Assembly (NCBI GenBank): GCA_049793155.1
Contig: JBARBN010000106.1
Coordinates: forward strand, 43,620-107,619
DNA length: 64,000 nt
Direction: 5' to 3'
Origin: JALNZF01 sp049793155
GTDB taxonomy: Bacteria > Nitrospirota > UBA9217
Shown: piece after piece, positions 54,306 to 62,822 of the stretch
How positions within the stretch are numbered: position 1 is the first letter of the stretch
Layout: each line of letters starts with the position of its first letter
Program-made: the position numbers and the translations under genes
The notes under the pieces: generated by a model
The model's input: only the letters and a program-made list of their open reading frames with translations
Database searches by the model: none
Told to the model about the DNA's origin: nothing

Positions 54306-54929
54306 CTACACCCATACGGTCTTTTCAAAATCCTGCATGCCTTCCACGACTATGTTCATGGTGCCCCGGTTGCCGACGGCAAGGTTTGACTCAAGGTTAT
54401 ACTTCGTGAGACAGGTGCCGCAGGAATATATCTCCACGCCCATCTTCTCCATCTCTTGCAACAAGCCCGCAATATCAACACTGGTGGTCGTCAGATACAC
54501 ACCGGTGTTCAGAAAAAAGATCGTGTGCGGGAGCTGTTTATATACCTTCATTGTCTCAAAGAAGGCCTTCATCAGGGTCCTCCCAAGGTCCTCTTCCCTT
54601 CCCATGATATCGGACCCCACAACGAGAAGCAGTGACTTCTTCTTTGCCTCCTCACGTTGAACAAGGCCCGTTTCCGTGCGTGACAGCGGAGAGGCCTCTG
54701 ATGTCTGGACCTTGCAGGCGTATCCCTTGACGATCTTTACTCTCCAGTCCCTGCCCTCTTTTTTCGATTCAGCGAACAACGCGTTCTGGGCCGCGAACCC
54801 GGCGACATTCATTGCCGACTCCTCGTTGTCCACAAGGACCTCGATAATTCCCTCCTTGATCTTTGAAAGCGCCTCCTCCGTCATCATCACCGGTTTGGGA
54901 CATCCCTGCCCTCGTGCATCTATCTGCAT
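54306..54929 (-). CDS. yedF: Selenium-associated sulfurtransferase-like protein YedF
   Basis: The ATG at 54929 is nine bases after AAGGAGG; a GTG at 54935 is also possible. Residues 1-70 are a TusA-like domain with the active-site motif GQGCPKP (C10). Residues 100-205 are DsrE-like with SCGTC. This two-domain form is the YedF family linked by gene neighbourhood to selenium metabolism. It may handle activated selenium or sulfur. It sits between the activase gene and the UCA tRNA gene, a context that supports the link. Confidence 0.92.
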   Translation of the reverse strand: MQIDARGQGCPKPVMMTEEALSKIKEGIIEVLVDNEESAMNVAGFAAQNALFAESKKEGRDWRVKIVKGYACKVQTSEASPLSRTETGLVQREEAKKKSLLLVVGSDIMGREEDLGRTLMKAFFETMKVYKQLPHTIFFLNTGVYLTTTSVDIAGLLQEMEKMGVEIYSCGTCLTKYNLESNLAVGNRGTMNIVVEGMQDFEKTVWV

Positions 54930-54962
54930 TAACACAATCCTCCTTACATATTCTTTACATAC

Positions 54963-55724
54963 CTATACAGCTGCTGCTATTGTTGTCTCTGCGGCAAACA
55001 GCGCTGCGCCCACGGCCCCGACAATGTCCGGGGGCGAAGGGACCTGCACCTTGACCTCAAGTTGTTCCTGGATCATTTGCACAATGCAGTGATTTTTTGC
55101 CACCCCGCCGGAGAAAACGATTGAACTGCCATACCCGATACGGGAAAGCATTGCGATCAATCGTTCCACTACCGAAAGATGGACCGCCCGGGCAATATCG
55201 CGCGGTGATGCACCATGATTTTTAAGCGAGATGACCTCCGACTCGGCAAAGACCGTGCACATGCTGTTTACCTTGATATCCGAGGTCCCCTTCAGTGCCT
55301 CGTCGCCGAACTCAGAAAGCGGGATGCCCAGGGACACGGCCATTATTTCGAGAAACCGCCCCGTGCCCGCAGCACACCTGTCGTTCATCTGGAAATTCAA
55401 GACTTTGCCGCTCTCGTCGAGAGAAATGACCTTCGAATCCTGTCCGCCCACGTCCAGAACCGTCATGCATCCGGGAAAGAAATATCGTGCTCCCAGGGCA
55501 TGCGCTTTTATCTCCGTGATCACGTCCCCGGCAAAGTGTTTTTGTGCCAAGTGGCGGCCATAGCCCGTGGCCACGATGCGGTCTGGCCTGTATTTACTGA
55601 TCATGTCGAGAGACTGGCGATGTGGTTCGAACCCGCTCTCACACACTTGGTAGTCATGCAGTTTGCCGTCTATGAGTGCAGCGGTCTTAATGGTGCGCGA
55701 GCCGATATCAATTCCTACGAGCAT
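54963..55724 (-). CDS. ATP-dependent activase of 2-hydroxyacyl-CoA dehydratase type (BadF/BadG/HgdC family)
   Basis: The 253-residue ASKHA-fold ATPase has GIDIGSRTIKTAAL, DVGGQDSKVI, and the two cysteine motifs that hold the interface 4Fe-4S cluster, NDRCAAGTGRFLE and NSMCTVFAESEV. FSGGVAKN is the second ATP-binding part. Such proteins reduce their partner by ATP-driven electron transfer at very low potential. The gene starts four bases after the stop of the double-cubane protein, so the two are a coupled pair. The reductase that feeds it is not in view. Confidence 0.95.
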   Translation of the reverse strand: MLVGIDIGSRTIKTAALIDGKLHDYQVCESGFEPHRQSLDMISKYRPDRIVATGYGRHLAQKHFAGDVITEIKAHALGARYFFPGCMTVLDVGGQDSKVISLDESGKVLNFQMNDRCAAGTGRFLEIMAVSLGIPLSEFGDEALKGTSDIKVNSMCTVFAESEVISLKNHGASPRDIARAVHLSVVERLIAMLSRIGYGSSIVFSGGVAKNHCIVQMIQEQLEVKVQVPSPPDIVGAVGAALFAAETTIAAAV

Positions 55725-55727
55725 CGG

Positions 55728-57017
55728 TTATCCCCTCACTTGTTCCAAGAATGCCTCAATGCGGGTCTGAAGCTGGCCCACGTCCTCGGGAGAGTAGTCT
55801 GACTCGATGGAGAGGACTGGTATCTTGTTCTTCTCGCAGGCTTCCTTGATCTTGATCGCTTCGATATTATAGGTGTGGCAGAACTGGAGACTGTAATGGA
55901 GAATACCCTGCGCCGTTGATCCGTGATATTCCTTCAGCACCTGGTCAACCCGCTCGTTATTCGGTGTAAAGCAGGAGCAGTCGATCTTCATGTAACGGTC
56001 CGTCAGTGCCGCAAGCTGGGCGTCAAGGCTGCCGTTCTGCTCGCTCATGAGGTCCTTGAAATACCTGGTCCCGATGCAGCTCTCCTCGTTCACCACGATT
56101 CCACCCGCATTCTCGATGAGGTTGTGCACCTTCCAGTTCGGCAGCGCCATAGGTGTTCCCGAGACCAGCACCCGTGGGGCTGTCTTTGGCGCTACCCCAT
56201 CCCCTTTTTCAACTCGCTGGTCCAGCTCATCACAAAGAGCATTCAGCTTCTCGGCGAAGCGGACCGGCTCGTCATAGAAAGCGATCTGCTCGATGAGAAG
56301 CGCGTCTTTGCCGCTTATCGGCGACGGACTGTGCGAACGAAGAGCGTTTAACCGCTGAAGCGCCTTCCGTTTTTCATTCATGACCTTCGTGGCGTTCTTT
56401 ATATCCGCAGTCGTGATCGTCCTGCCGCTTACTTCTTCCATCTTCTTCTTGAAATCCTTTACCTCTTCAAGCCAAAGCACGCGGTCTCGCTCCCGCTTCA
56501 TCTGGGGGATCTCCATCACGTGGGTCGGCACCTCGCGGTCCAGGATCTCCCAGGTCTTCTTTTTTGCGTCGCAGGTGGTCTCGCCGTATACAAAGTCAAC
56601 GGAATGGAAGTAGGGGCAGATCTTTCCCACTTTGAATCCGTACGCGGACTTGACCATGGGACAGATGTTCCGTGGAAGCACGGTTTCGGCATCAGGAATC
56701 GATCCCTGGGAGCCCCCGCACAAACCGACGCATACGCCGCCCGCGGCCAGCACCAGTTCTTCGGGTACAAAGACGCAGAACGTACCGACTACCGGTTTGC
56801 CCTGCTTCTTGGCATCAAGGATCTCCATGACCCGTCCGCCGTGAATCTCGGAGACAATATGATCGAAATAGTCCATACGCTGCGGCCGGTTCTTCTGGGC
56901 CAGAAATATCTTCGTATACGCGTCTCCCAGCATTCCCCGCATCTTGTCAAACCGTTCCACGTTCATGCCGAGAGATTTCCACATCTCGGGGTAAGCCTTC
57001 ACTTCGAATGCGCTCAC
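55728..57017 (-). CDS. 2-hydroxyacyl-CoA dehydratase family protein, double-cubane cluster type
   Basis: A GTG start at 57017 follows AGGAGG with nine bases of spacing. The 429-residue single-subunit protein matches the HgdB/FldC-type family: GTFCVFVPEELVLAAGGVCVGLCGGSQG (C81, C96, C100), RNICPMVKSAYG (C119), KICPYFHSVDFVYGETTCD (C134, C149), then ESCIGTR and KIDCSCF. The cysteine number and single-chain form fit the double-cubane-cluster proteins, which with their activase reduce small molecules such as acetylene in vitro. A true hydroxyacyl-CoA dehydratase needs two subunits, and no second subunit is seen. The physiological substrate is unknown. Confidence 0.88.
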   Translation of the reverse strand: MSAFEVKAYPEMWKSLGMNVERFDKMRGMLGDAYTKIFLAQKNRPQRMDYFDHIVSEIHGGRVMEILDAKKQGKPVVGTFCVFVPEELVLAAGGVCVGLCGGSQGSIPDAETVLPRNICPMVKSAYGFKVGKICPYFHSVDFVYGETTCDAKKKTWEILDREVPTHVMEIPQMKRERDRVLWLEEVKDFKKKMEEVSGRTITTADIKNATKVMNEKRKALQRLNALRSHSPSPISGKDALLIEQIAFYDEPVRFAEKLNALCDELDQRVEKGDGVAPKTAPRVLVSGTPMALPNWKVHNLIENAGGIVVNEESCIGTRYFKDLMSEQNGSLDAQLAALTDRYMKIDCSCFTPNNERVDQVLKEYHGSTAQGILHYSLQFCHTYNIEAIKIKEACEKNKIPVLSIESDYSPEDVGQLQTRIEAFLEQVRG

Positions 57018-57072
57018 TTTGATTGATCCTCCTGGGTCTTAAATTTTCACTACAAGGCGCATGTACTGATTG

Positions 57073-57282
57073 CTACGATTTCACCGGCAGTACATGGATA
57101 GCTTTAACGATGAGCTGCACTTCATCGCCCGTCTTGAGCCCGAGAGCCTCCGCGGACTCCGTCGTGATGACCGAGGCCATGTTATTGGGCGTCGTCACCG
57201 AAAACTTGATGAGCGACATGACATCACCTTTCTTAACTGAAGTAACTTTGGCACTGATCTGGTTTTGTGCTCCGTATTTCAT
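57073..57282 (-). CDS. TOBE-domain molybdenum-pterin-binding-like protein (molbindin)
   Basis: The 69-residue protein is a single TOBE/Mop domain: SAKVTSVKKGDVMSLIKFSV, ASVITTESAEALGLKTGDEVQLIVKAIHVLPVK. Free Mop proteins store or buffer molybdate or tungstate. Its position just upstream of the double-cubane gene and near mobA hints at a metal-oxyanion link. The start follows AAAAGGAGG. Confidence 0.93.
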   Translation of the reverse strand: MKYGAQNQISAKVTSVKKGDVMSLIKFSVTTPNNMASVITTESAEALGLKTGDEVQLIVKAIHVLPVKS

Positions 57283-57314
57283 GAAATGTTCCTCCTTTTC
57301 CCTAGACCGGTGAT

Positions 57315-57827
57315 TTATGCTTCTTGTTCTTTGGACAGCTCAAGAAATTCAATAAGCTCCTTCCGGATCGACCTGCCTTTCTGCATGTCATCCGTAGAGA
57401 GCAGTTCCAGGAACACGTCTCCTCCCTCAAGCACGATGGAATAACGGGTGATCCCGTATCCTTCTTCGACAGTAAGGTTCTTTTCGATCAGGTTAACGTT
57501 ATCGAACATCCCGAGCTGGAACGTCTTCTGTTTCTTGAAGAAAGAGAACCCGTCTGTCTTCTTTACCGTGCCGTCTCTGCGGTTGATCTCTATAACTGTG
57601 CCTGTCAGCCTCGATACTACAACGGCGATAAGGGCAGCTACACTGAGAATTACAGGCCAGGCCGGATCAACACTTCGACTGAACGCGATCATCAGAAGGA
57701 ATGAAATAGCGAGTACGCCCAAAGCCACGCAGAAAAGTTTCGTTCCCGGCTCATCCCTGTATGACCAGATGTATTCCTGTGTGGTAAAATCCATAGCCAT
57801 GAAGTATTGGACGCTATTTTGCTGCAT
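57315..57827 (-). CDS. Membrane protein with PH-like cytosolic part
   Basis: The exact start is uncertain: candidates are 57827, 57800 and 57794, none with a strong site. The protein has about 170 residues with two helices (LFCVALGVLAISFLLMIAF and AWPVILSVAALIAVVVSRLTG). A beta-rich domain follows (VIEINRRDGTVKKTDGFSF, TFQLGMFDNVNLIEKNLTVE, YSIVLEGGDVFLELLS), a bPH-like layout. It starts close to the 3' end of the rhodanese gene. Unknown role in the cluster. Confidence 0.65.
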   Translation of the reverse strand: MQQNSVQYFMAMDFTTQEYIWSYRDEPGTKLFCVALGVLAISFLLMIAFSRSVDPAWPVILSVAALIAVVVSRLTGTVIEINRRDGTVKKTDGFSFFKKQKTFQLGMFDNVNLIEKNLTVEEGYGITRYSIVLEGGDVFLELLSTDDMQKGRSIRKELIEFLELSKEQEA

Positions 57828-57834
57828 ACTGTTT

Positions 57835-58587
57835 TTATTGCACCACCGGCATCTTCGCCTCTTTCCATTCAGCGAAAAGTGCCTGGGCAATCGAGGGATA
57901 GGCGAGCTTCATGAGCTTCCGGTACGCCATGTAGCTCCTGCCGCCGGTATTGCAGTAAACAATGATCTTCTTCTCTTTTGGCAGGACCTCAGACTTCAGG
58001 GCGAAACTCTCCGCGGGGATGTTGATCGCCGAGGGGATGTGGCCTTCCTTATATTCCGACTCATCCCGCACGTCCACAATAACGAAGTCCTTGTTGCCGC
58101 TATCGATCAGCTTCTTAAGATCGGAAGGACTGACCTTGGCAGTTTCTATCTTTTTCGCATATTCAGGCCCGGGGACGATCTTGTTCCCCTTTTCCTCCCA
58201 CACGGGGAACCCCTCACCATAAATGAGAATGTTCTTGTATCCTATTGCGTCCGCCTTTTTCGCGACCTTCTTGCTCTTGCCGCATTTCACGCCGTTGCAG
58301 TAGATGACCATCAGACTGTTTTTGTCCGCAGGGAGAAGCGACACGGATTCTTCGAACTTGTTTTCGGGGATACTCAGAGCGTTGGCGATATGGGCCTCCT
58401 GATATTCTTCCCTGGTTCTTGCGTCGATGAGCAAAAAGGCTTTCTTCTCTTCAATCATTGCCTTGAGCTGGTCGGTCGTTACGACCTTGAACTCGATTTC
58501 CGCTCCGTGAGCGGATGAGAGCGCAGCTGCTATCAGCAGAATTCCCGCAAGGAATACAGTACGCATGATCTTTCTCGTTCTGGGCAT
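57835..58587 (-). CDS. Exported tandem rhodanese-like sulfurtransferase
   Basis: A signal peptide covers residues 1-29 (FLAGILLIAAALSSAHG). The first rhodanese domain (about 36-135) has VTTDQLKAMIEEKKAFLLIDARTREEYQEAHI with active-site CNGVKCGKS. The second (about 150-248) has VSPSDLKKLIDSGNKDFVIVDVRDESEYKEGHIP with active-site CNTGGRS. Both loops carry the catalytic Cys. It would move sulfane sulfur (or selenium) in the periplasm. The start follows AAGGAGG. Confidence 0.93.
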   Translation of the reverse strand: MPRTRKIMRTVFLAGILLIAAALSSAHGAEIEFKVVTTDQLKAMIEEKKAFLLIDARTREEYQEAHIANALSIPENKFEESVSLLPADKNSLMVIYCNGVKCGKSKKVAKKADAIGYKNILIYGEGFPVWEEKGNKIVPGPEYAKKIETAKVSPSDLKKLIDSGNKDFVIVDVRDESEYKEGHIPSAINIPAESFALKSEVLPKEKKIIVYCNTGGRSYMAYRKLMKLAYPSIAQALFAEWKEAKMPVVQ

Positions 58588-58681
58588 CGAATCCTCCTTA
58601 TATGATTAACTGAGATCGTTTAGTGGGGGTAAAAGGTTGCGATCAACCTGATTTTGCAGACCAGGAAGGACACCTCTCTAA

Positions 58682-58693
58682 TACTAATTAGTA
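58682..58693 (+). promoter_or_regulatory. AT-rich palindrome upstream of the rhodanese operon
   Basis: TACTAATTAGTA is a perfect 12-base palindrome about 95 bases before the rhodanese start, in an AT-rich spacer (58680-58740). It could be a regulator or promoter element for the double-cubane/YedF operon. No proof is available. Confidence 0.3.
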
Positions 58694-58797
58694 GGATATA
58701 CTGTATCTAAAGTTTTAGAACTTGTAAAATAGTTAATATCTATGGCAGGGACAAGTGGCATAGGTCCGGCCTTATATCGGACAGGAAGGGATCGAAC

Positions 58798-59685
58798 TTA
58801 TTTTGACTGGGATTTCAGGTGCTCCAGGAAGAGTTGATAGAGCCGCGGAAGAGAGCGTTTCTTGTGCGTTGCCACATAAAAACTTCTTTTCATCCGGATA
58901 TTCGTGATCTTTATTTCTTTGAGCGTTTCGTGCTTTAATTCTTCTTCAACTGAATATTTCGAGACTACTGCGATTCCCAGTCCAGCCTTGACAGCCTGCT
59001 TGACCGCATCGGTAGAACCGAAGACGCCTGCGTGCAGCATGGTCTCCATGGAAAAGCCATGGGCCTCTAATAATTTTTCAGCTTCCCGGCGGGTGCCCGA
59101 CCCTTCTTCACGTATTACCATGGGATATTTTGAAAGGTCTTTCAACTTTATGATGTTGCCTTTAACCATGGGAGGCGAGGATACAACGATCAGTTCATCC
59201 TCCATGAACGGGAGAGAGGATATTTGTGAGCTGTTCAGCCTCGACCCCACCAAGCCCAGGAGAATTTCGTGCTGCAAGACCTTCTGCACAATCGCCTTCG
59301 AGTCGGATACGAGGACCTGAAACGACACCTCCGGATAGGTTTTTTTAAAGGTTGCCACCAGGGAAGGCAGCAAATAGGTGCCCGGTATCGAGCTTGCGCC
59401 GATTATCAGTTCTCCGGCGACTTCTTTCTTGAATTGACCGATAGCATGTCGGATGCCATCAGCCTTCTCAGTCACCTCGATAGCGTAATTGTACAGGACC
59501 TCGGCCTCACCGGTCGGGATGATTTTTCGCCCCAACCGTTCGAACAGTGCGCACTCAAGATGGTCCTCAAGCGATTTGATATGATCGCTCACGGTCGGCT
59601 GGCTGAGTCGCAACTCACGTGACGCCTTCGAGAAGCTGCGGTTCCTGAATACGGAAAGGAATATCCTGAGGTGATGGATGTCCAT
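58798..59685 (-). CDS. LysR-family regulator, selenium-metabolism-associated type
   Basis: The ATG at 59685 gives MDIHHLRIFLSVFRNRSFSKASRELRLSQPTVSDHIKSLEDHL, an intact winged helix-turn-helix. The effector domain follows from about residue 90 (ELIIGASSIPGTYLLPSLV). The sequence resembles the LysR proteins found next to selenium genes such as yedF and selD. It lies upstream of the rhodanese-double-cubane-yedF set on the same strand and divergent from the copper-type cluster at 59870. Either could be its target. Confidence 0.88.
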   Translation of the reverse strand: MDIHHLRIFLSVFRNRSFSKASRELRLSQPTVSDHIKSLEDHLECALFERLGRKIIPTGEAEVLYNYAIEVTEKADGIRHAIGQFKKEVAGELIIGASSIPGTYLLPSLVATFKKTYPEVSFQVLVSDSKAIVQKVLQHEILLGLVGSRLNSSQISSLPFMEDELIVVSSPPMVKGNIIKLKDLSKYPMVIREEGSGTRREAEKLLEAHGFSMETMLHAGVFGSTDAVKQAVKAGLGIAVVSKYSVEEELKHETLKEIKITNIRMKRSFYVATHKKRSLPRLYQLFLEHLKSQSK

Positions 59686-59869
59686 GAAAGAACAATAGCA
59701 TCTCTGTTTACGGTCTGTCAATAGAAACTGTTGTTATGCTGACAGGTCTCATCCTGAACGACGACATCCTGCGGAGCGAGAGGTCCGAAACATTATCTTC
59801 TAAAAACACACAAGGATAAAATTAGAACTTTACATTGACATCATCTCTCTCAACCTTTATAGTAAAAAT

Positions 59870-60154
59870 ATGAGATGGCACGCAGTGATCGTACTTGCGG
59901 CAATCGTCCTGAGCATTGCCGGCCCCCCCACTTTGATTCTGACCGGCGTTCATGACAGCCGGACAGAGATTGGAACTCTTGACGTCTGCCACTCGTCGAC
60001 TCCCGCGCTCGCTTCAAACGGCGATATGCCCTGCGTGAACGCATGTACGTTCAATGCACGCCCACTGGCGCAGAGCATGGCCTCTGAAATTTCGAATTCC
60101 CCTTGCAAACCCTTCTCCATCGCCTTCCAAGACGAACGTCCTCCGAAAAGCTGA
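59870..60154 (+). CDS. Small exported Cys-containing protein
   Basis: The 94-residue product has an N-terminal hydrophobic stretch (WHAVIVLAAIVLSIAGPPTLIL). Three cysteines lie in a row of His/Ser/Pro-rich sequence (VCHSSTPAL, MPCVNACTF), with a fourth in SPCKPF. The style recalls small copper-handling proteins such as CopL, but this is only a resemblance. It is the first gene of the plus-strand cluster, 233 bases before the lipoprotein gene. No clear ribosome site is present. Confidence 0.5.
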   Translation: MRWHAVIVLAAIVLSIAGPPTLILTGVHDSRTEIGTLDVCHSSTPALASNGDMPCVNACTFNARPLAQSMASEISNSPCKPFSIAFQDERPPKS

Positions 60155-60387
60155 TCTCTGCTCCACTACCGAAATCGTAACTGTGCATTCCTGGAATAGA
60201 CACGTGCATGCGTTGCAGTGTTGGGAAGCTCGAGCCCGCTTCAGCAATATCCGTCATAAAATATGGTGCTCTTGTTCTCTTCTGAAAAAACGAGGCCGAT
60301 GTTTCCATCACCAGATGCATTACTATTTCATATGCTATCAGCTATTTTTAATCAAAAGCCAGCAAGTATCCTGAATGGAGGAAGATA

Positions 60388-61260
60388 ATGAACTCATATT
60401 TTATTAGAATCTTCAGCGTAATATTTTCGATCGTCATCGTAATGCTGCTGTTCGTCTCTGGATGCGGCAAGTCGTCATCCGATTCTGCATCACCTCCTGC
60501 AGCACCGGTGTACAAGGTCGAATATGTCCCCGGCACAGGCATGAACGCTCCTGTCCAGGGGAAAACCGTGTATCAGCTCAAGATCACCAAGCAAAGCGAC
60601 GGCTCTGCGGCAACCGGCCTCGCGCCGACGCTGACCATGACCATGTTCATGATAAATGGAGACAAACATTCAACGCCCGCTGATGCAGTCAAAGCATCAG
60701 CCACACCCGGCTACTATGACTGCACTGTCTATTATCTCATGGCATCCGGCCCGACCATGGGTACCTGGGAAATGAAGGTCTCGGTCGCCGGAGAGACTAC
60801 AACCATCAATCCCGCTGTTGCCATGGCGATGGGCAGTGACACGATACGCGCGACACTCTATGGCGCCGACGATATCGTCAGCGGCGTGTCGGGCACATCG
60901 TACAACAAGTACTATATATTCATGGACGGCATGATCAGTGCCTCCATGCCGACGCTCAAACTGTATTTATCTCATGCAGAGAGCATGATGATGAACTTCG
61001 TGCCGGCGTCGGCCGGATCTGTGCTGACAAGCCCGACCGGCACGGTGGCATCCATGAGCGTCGAGGCTTCATCGGACGGAGGCGCGAACTGGAAAACGGG
61101 AACAGATGGAACGAATGGGCACTGGTCAATTTCCGGTCTCACAGGCCTTGCTTCAGGGATGACCGGCACCATTTGGGTCAAGGTCACTGTGAATGGTCAG
61201 GTCAAGACAACGGACGGGATCACTGACTACGCCACGTTCCTGGTAACACCAGGCCCTTGA
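60388..61260 (+). CDS. FixH/YtkA-like lipoprotein, methionine-rich
   Basis: A lipobox LFVSGCG follows a hydrophobic leader, so the protein is membrane-anchored outside the cytoplasm. Residues 40-140 have the YtkA/FixH style: VYQLKITKQSDGSAATGLAPTLTMTMFMINGDKHST and PGYYDCTVYYLMASGPTMGTWEMKV. A second beta-domain follows (YIFMDGMISASMPTLKLYLSH). Many Met and His residues suit copper(I) binding. The start follows GGAGGAAG. It heads the closely packed four-gene set. Confidence 0.75.
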   Translation: MNSYFIRIFSVIFSIVIVMLLFVSGCGKSSSDSASPPAAPVYKVEYVPGTGMNAPVQGKTVYQLKITKQSDGSAATGLAPTLTMTMFMINGDKHSTPADAVKASATPGYYDCTVYYLMASGPTMGTWEMKVSVAGETTTINPAVAMAMGSDTIRATLYGADDIVSGVSGTSYNKYYIFMDGMISASMPTLKLYLSHAESMMMNFVPASAGSVLTSPTGTVASMSVEASSDGGANWKTGTDGTNGHWSISGLTGLASGMTGTIWVKVTVNGQVKTTDGITDYATFLVTPGP

Positions 61261-61271
61261 TCGGACACCCT

Positions 61272-62252
61272 ATGAAACGGATATTCAATATCAAACTCGC
61301 TGCGGCCCTCTTCACGGGGGCCGTATTCTTCGCTCCTCTCGCTGTTTGGGCAGGTTCCTGCTGCGGGGGCGGCGGGGGCGCTACCCTGGTGTTGCCGGAG
61401 TTCTATCAGGCCATGGTCGACGTCTCTCTTGATATGGAGAAATATGACGGCTTCTGGAACCAGGACGGGAAGTATACGCGTGACCCGCCGGGTTCCGATA
61501 TCCGGCAATACCGCTTGAATCTCGGCTATGCCCGGAGGATCGTCTCACGCTGGCAAAGCAGCATCATCGTCCCCTATGTCTGGAACGAGAATAGATACTC
61601 GGGCCTTTCCTCCCGCTCCGAAGGGTTAGGCGACACGACGTTGAACCTCTGGTACGAGGCAATCGACGACAAGTCGGCCTGGAAGATCCGGAATTTAAAG
61701 GACATGACTCCTTCGATCACCATCGGCACTGCGCTGCTCGTTCCTACCGGCATTTCACCTTACGAAAGCGTGAATAGCAGTTTCGATGTCACCGGACGGG
61801 GCTTCTACAGGCTCGACGGCAACGTCCTTATCGCAAAAATGCTCCATCCCTGGAGCGCTACGGTCTCCCTGGGCTATGGGACCTACCTCGAAAGACCGGT
61901 CAACCGGGAATACGGAAAATACGTGGAACCGTACCGGAAAAAACTGGGGGATCGCACGTCGGCATCTGTTTCCCTGAGTTATATTTATTATCTCGGATCG
62001 GGAGGCGACACGCTTACCGGGACTGGATCGTTTTCCTATCTGCATGAGGACGATGCCGCCATCAATGGAAGCCGGCAGCCTTTGAGCGGCTTTGAGAAAA
62101 ATGCCTTCGGGGGAACCATCGCCTATTCCGGCACTGACCACGATTGGAGCATCAGGGGTTCATGGAGCCACGCGATCCAGCGAAACGACTGGGGAAAGAA
62201 TTTCCCCACAACCGACATCTATACGATAGGAGCCAGCTATGGGTTCCGTTAA
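61272..62252 (+). CDS. Outer-membrane beta-barrel protein with Cys/Gly-rich N-terminus
   Basis: The ATG at 61272 is used because the longer frame starts with TTG. The signal peptide ends near AVWAG, and the mature start is SCCGGGGGATLVLPEFYQ. The rest has alternating aromatic strands ending in SYGFR, the Phe/Arg-type C-terminus of outer-membrane barrels. The paired cysteines and six glycines at the mature N-terminus are unusual and may bind a metal. It begins 11 bases after the lipoprotein gene. Confidence 0.8.
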   Translation: MKRIFNIKLAAALFTGAVFFAPLAVWAGSCCGGGGGATLVLPEFYQAMVDVSLDMEKYDGFWNQDGKYTRDPPGSDIRQYRLNLGYARRIVSRWQSSIIVPYVWNENRYSGLSSRSEGLGDTTLNLWYEAIDDKSAWKIRNLKDMTPSITIGTALLVPTGISPYESVNSSFDVTGRGFYRLDGNVLIAKMLHPWSATVSLGYGTYLERPVNREYGKYVEPYRKKLGDRTSASVSLSYIYYLGSGGDTLTGTGSFSYLHEDDAAINGSRQPLSGFEKNAFGGTIAYSGTDHDWSIRGSWSHAIQRNDWGKNFPTTDIYTIGASYGFR

Positions 62253-62790
62253 TATGCTCGCACTAGTTCTGATCATGACGATGTTCACCGGATGCGGCAA
62301 TACGCTGAACGATCTCAATCCATCCAACAGCGATAAACGGCCCGCCGCTCAGCCGGGGACCACGGGAGCGGAAGTTGGCCAGGATGCGCCGGATTTCACG
62401 ATCTCCGATACCCTCGGAAACAACGTAACACTCTCGTTGGTGGTTCCGTCAGTGCAGGGAGTCGTTATGTACTTTACCATGTGGTGTCCTGTCTGCGACG
62501 GTCATATGAGCAACATGCGGGATGTCGTGATACCCGCTTTCCCGGGCGTGCGCTTTTTCGCGGTTGACTATGTGTCCGGCACTGTTGAGAAGGCAAGGAG
62601 TGAACAACTCTCGAGCGGATATGGCGGGTCAGCGTTCACGGTGCTGGCGGATACGAATCAGGTAGTCAGTGGACTTTACAATGGTACGATGGGGACCACG
62701 ATCGTCATAGACCGGTTCGGTATTATCCGGATGAATGAGGACTACAAGGACGGCACGCGGCTTCAGGCCATCCTCTCCGGGTTGCCGTGA
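62239..62790 (+). CDS. TlpA/AhpC-type thiol-disulfide lipoprotein
   Basis: The start at 62239 follows AGGAG and overlaps the barrel gene by 14 bases. A lipobox MFTGCG gives a lipoprotein. Residues 45-183 are a thioredoxin-like fold: VGQDAPDFTISDTLGNNVTLS, the CPVC active site in FTMWCPVCDGH, and GTMGTTIVIDRFGIIRMNEDY. It would reduce or oxidise disulfides on the outer face, perhaps keeping the Cys and Met of its neighbours reduced for metal binding. Confidence 0.85.
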   Translation: MGSVNMLALVLIMTMFTGCGNTLNDLNPSNSDKRPAAQPGTTGAEVGQDAPDFTISDTLGNNVTLSLVVPSVQGVVMYFTMWCPVCDGHMSNMRDVVIPAFPGVRFFAVDYVSGTVEKARSEQLSSGYGGSAFTVLADTNQVVSGLYNGTMGTTIVIDRFGIIRMNEDYKDGTRLQAILSGLP

Positions 62791-62822
62791 TCCGTGCGAT
62801 CTCACTACGAAAGGAGTCGTTC

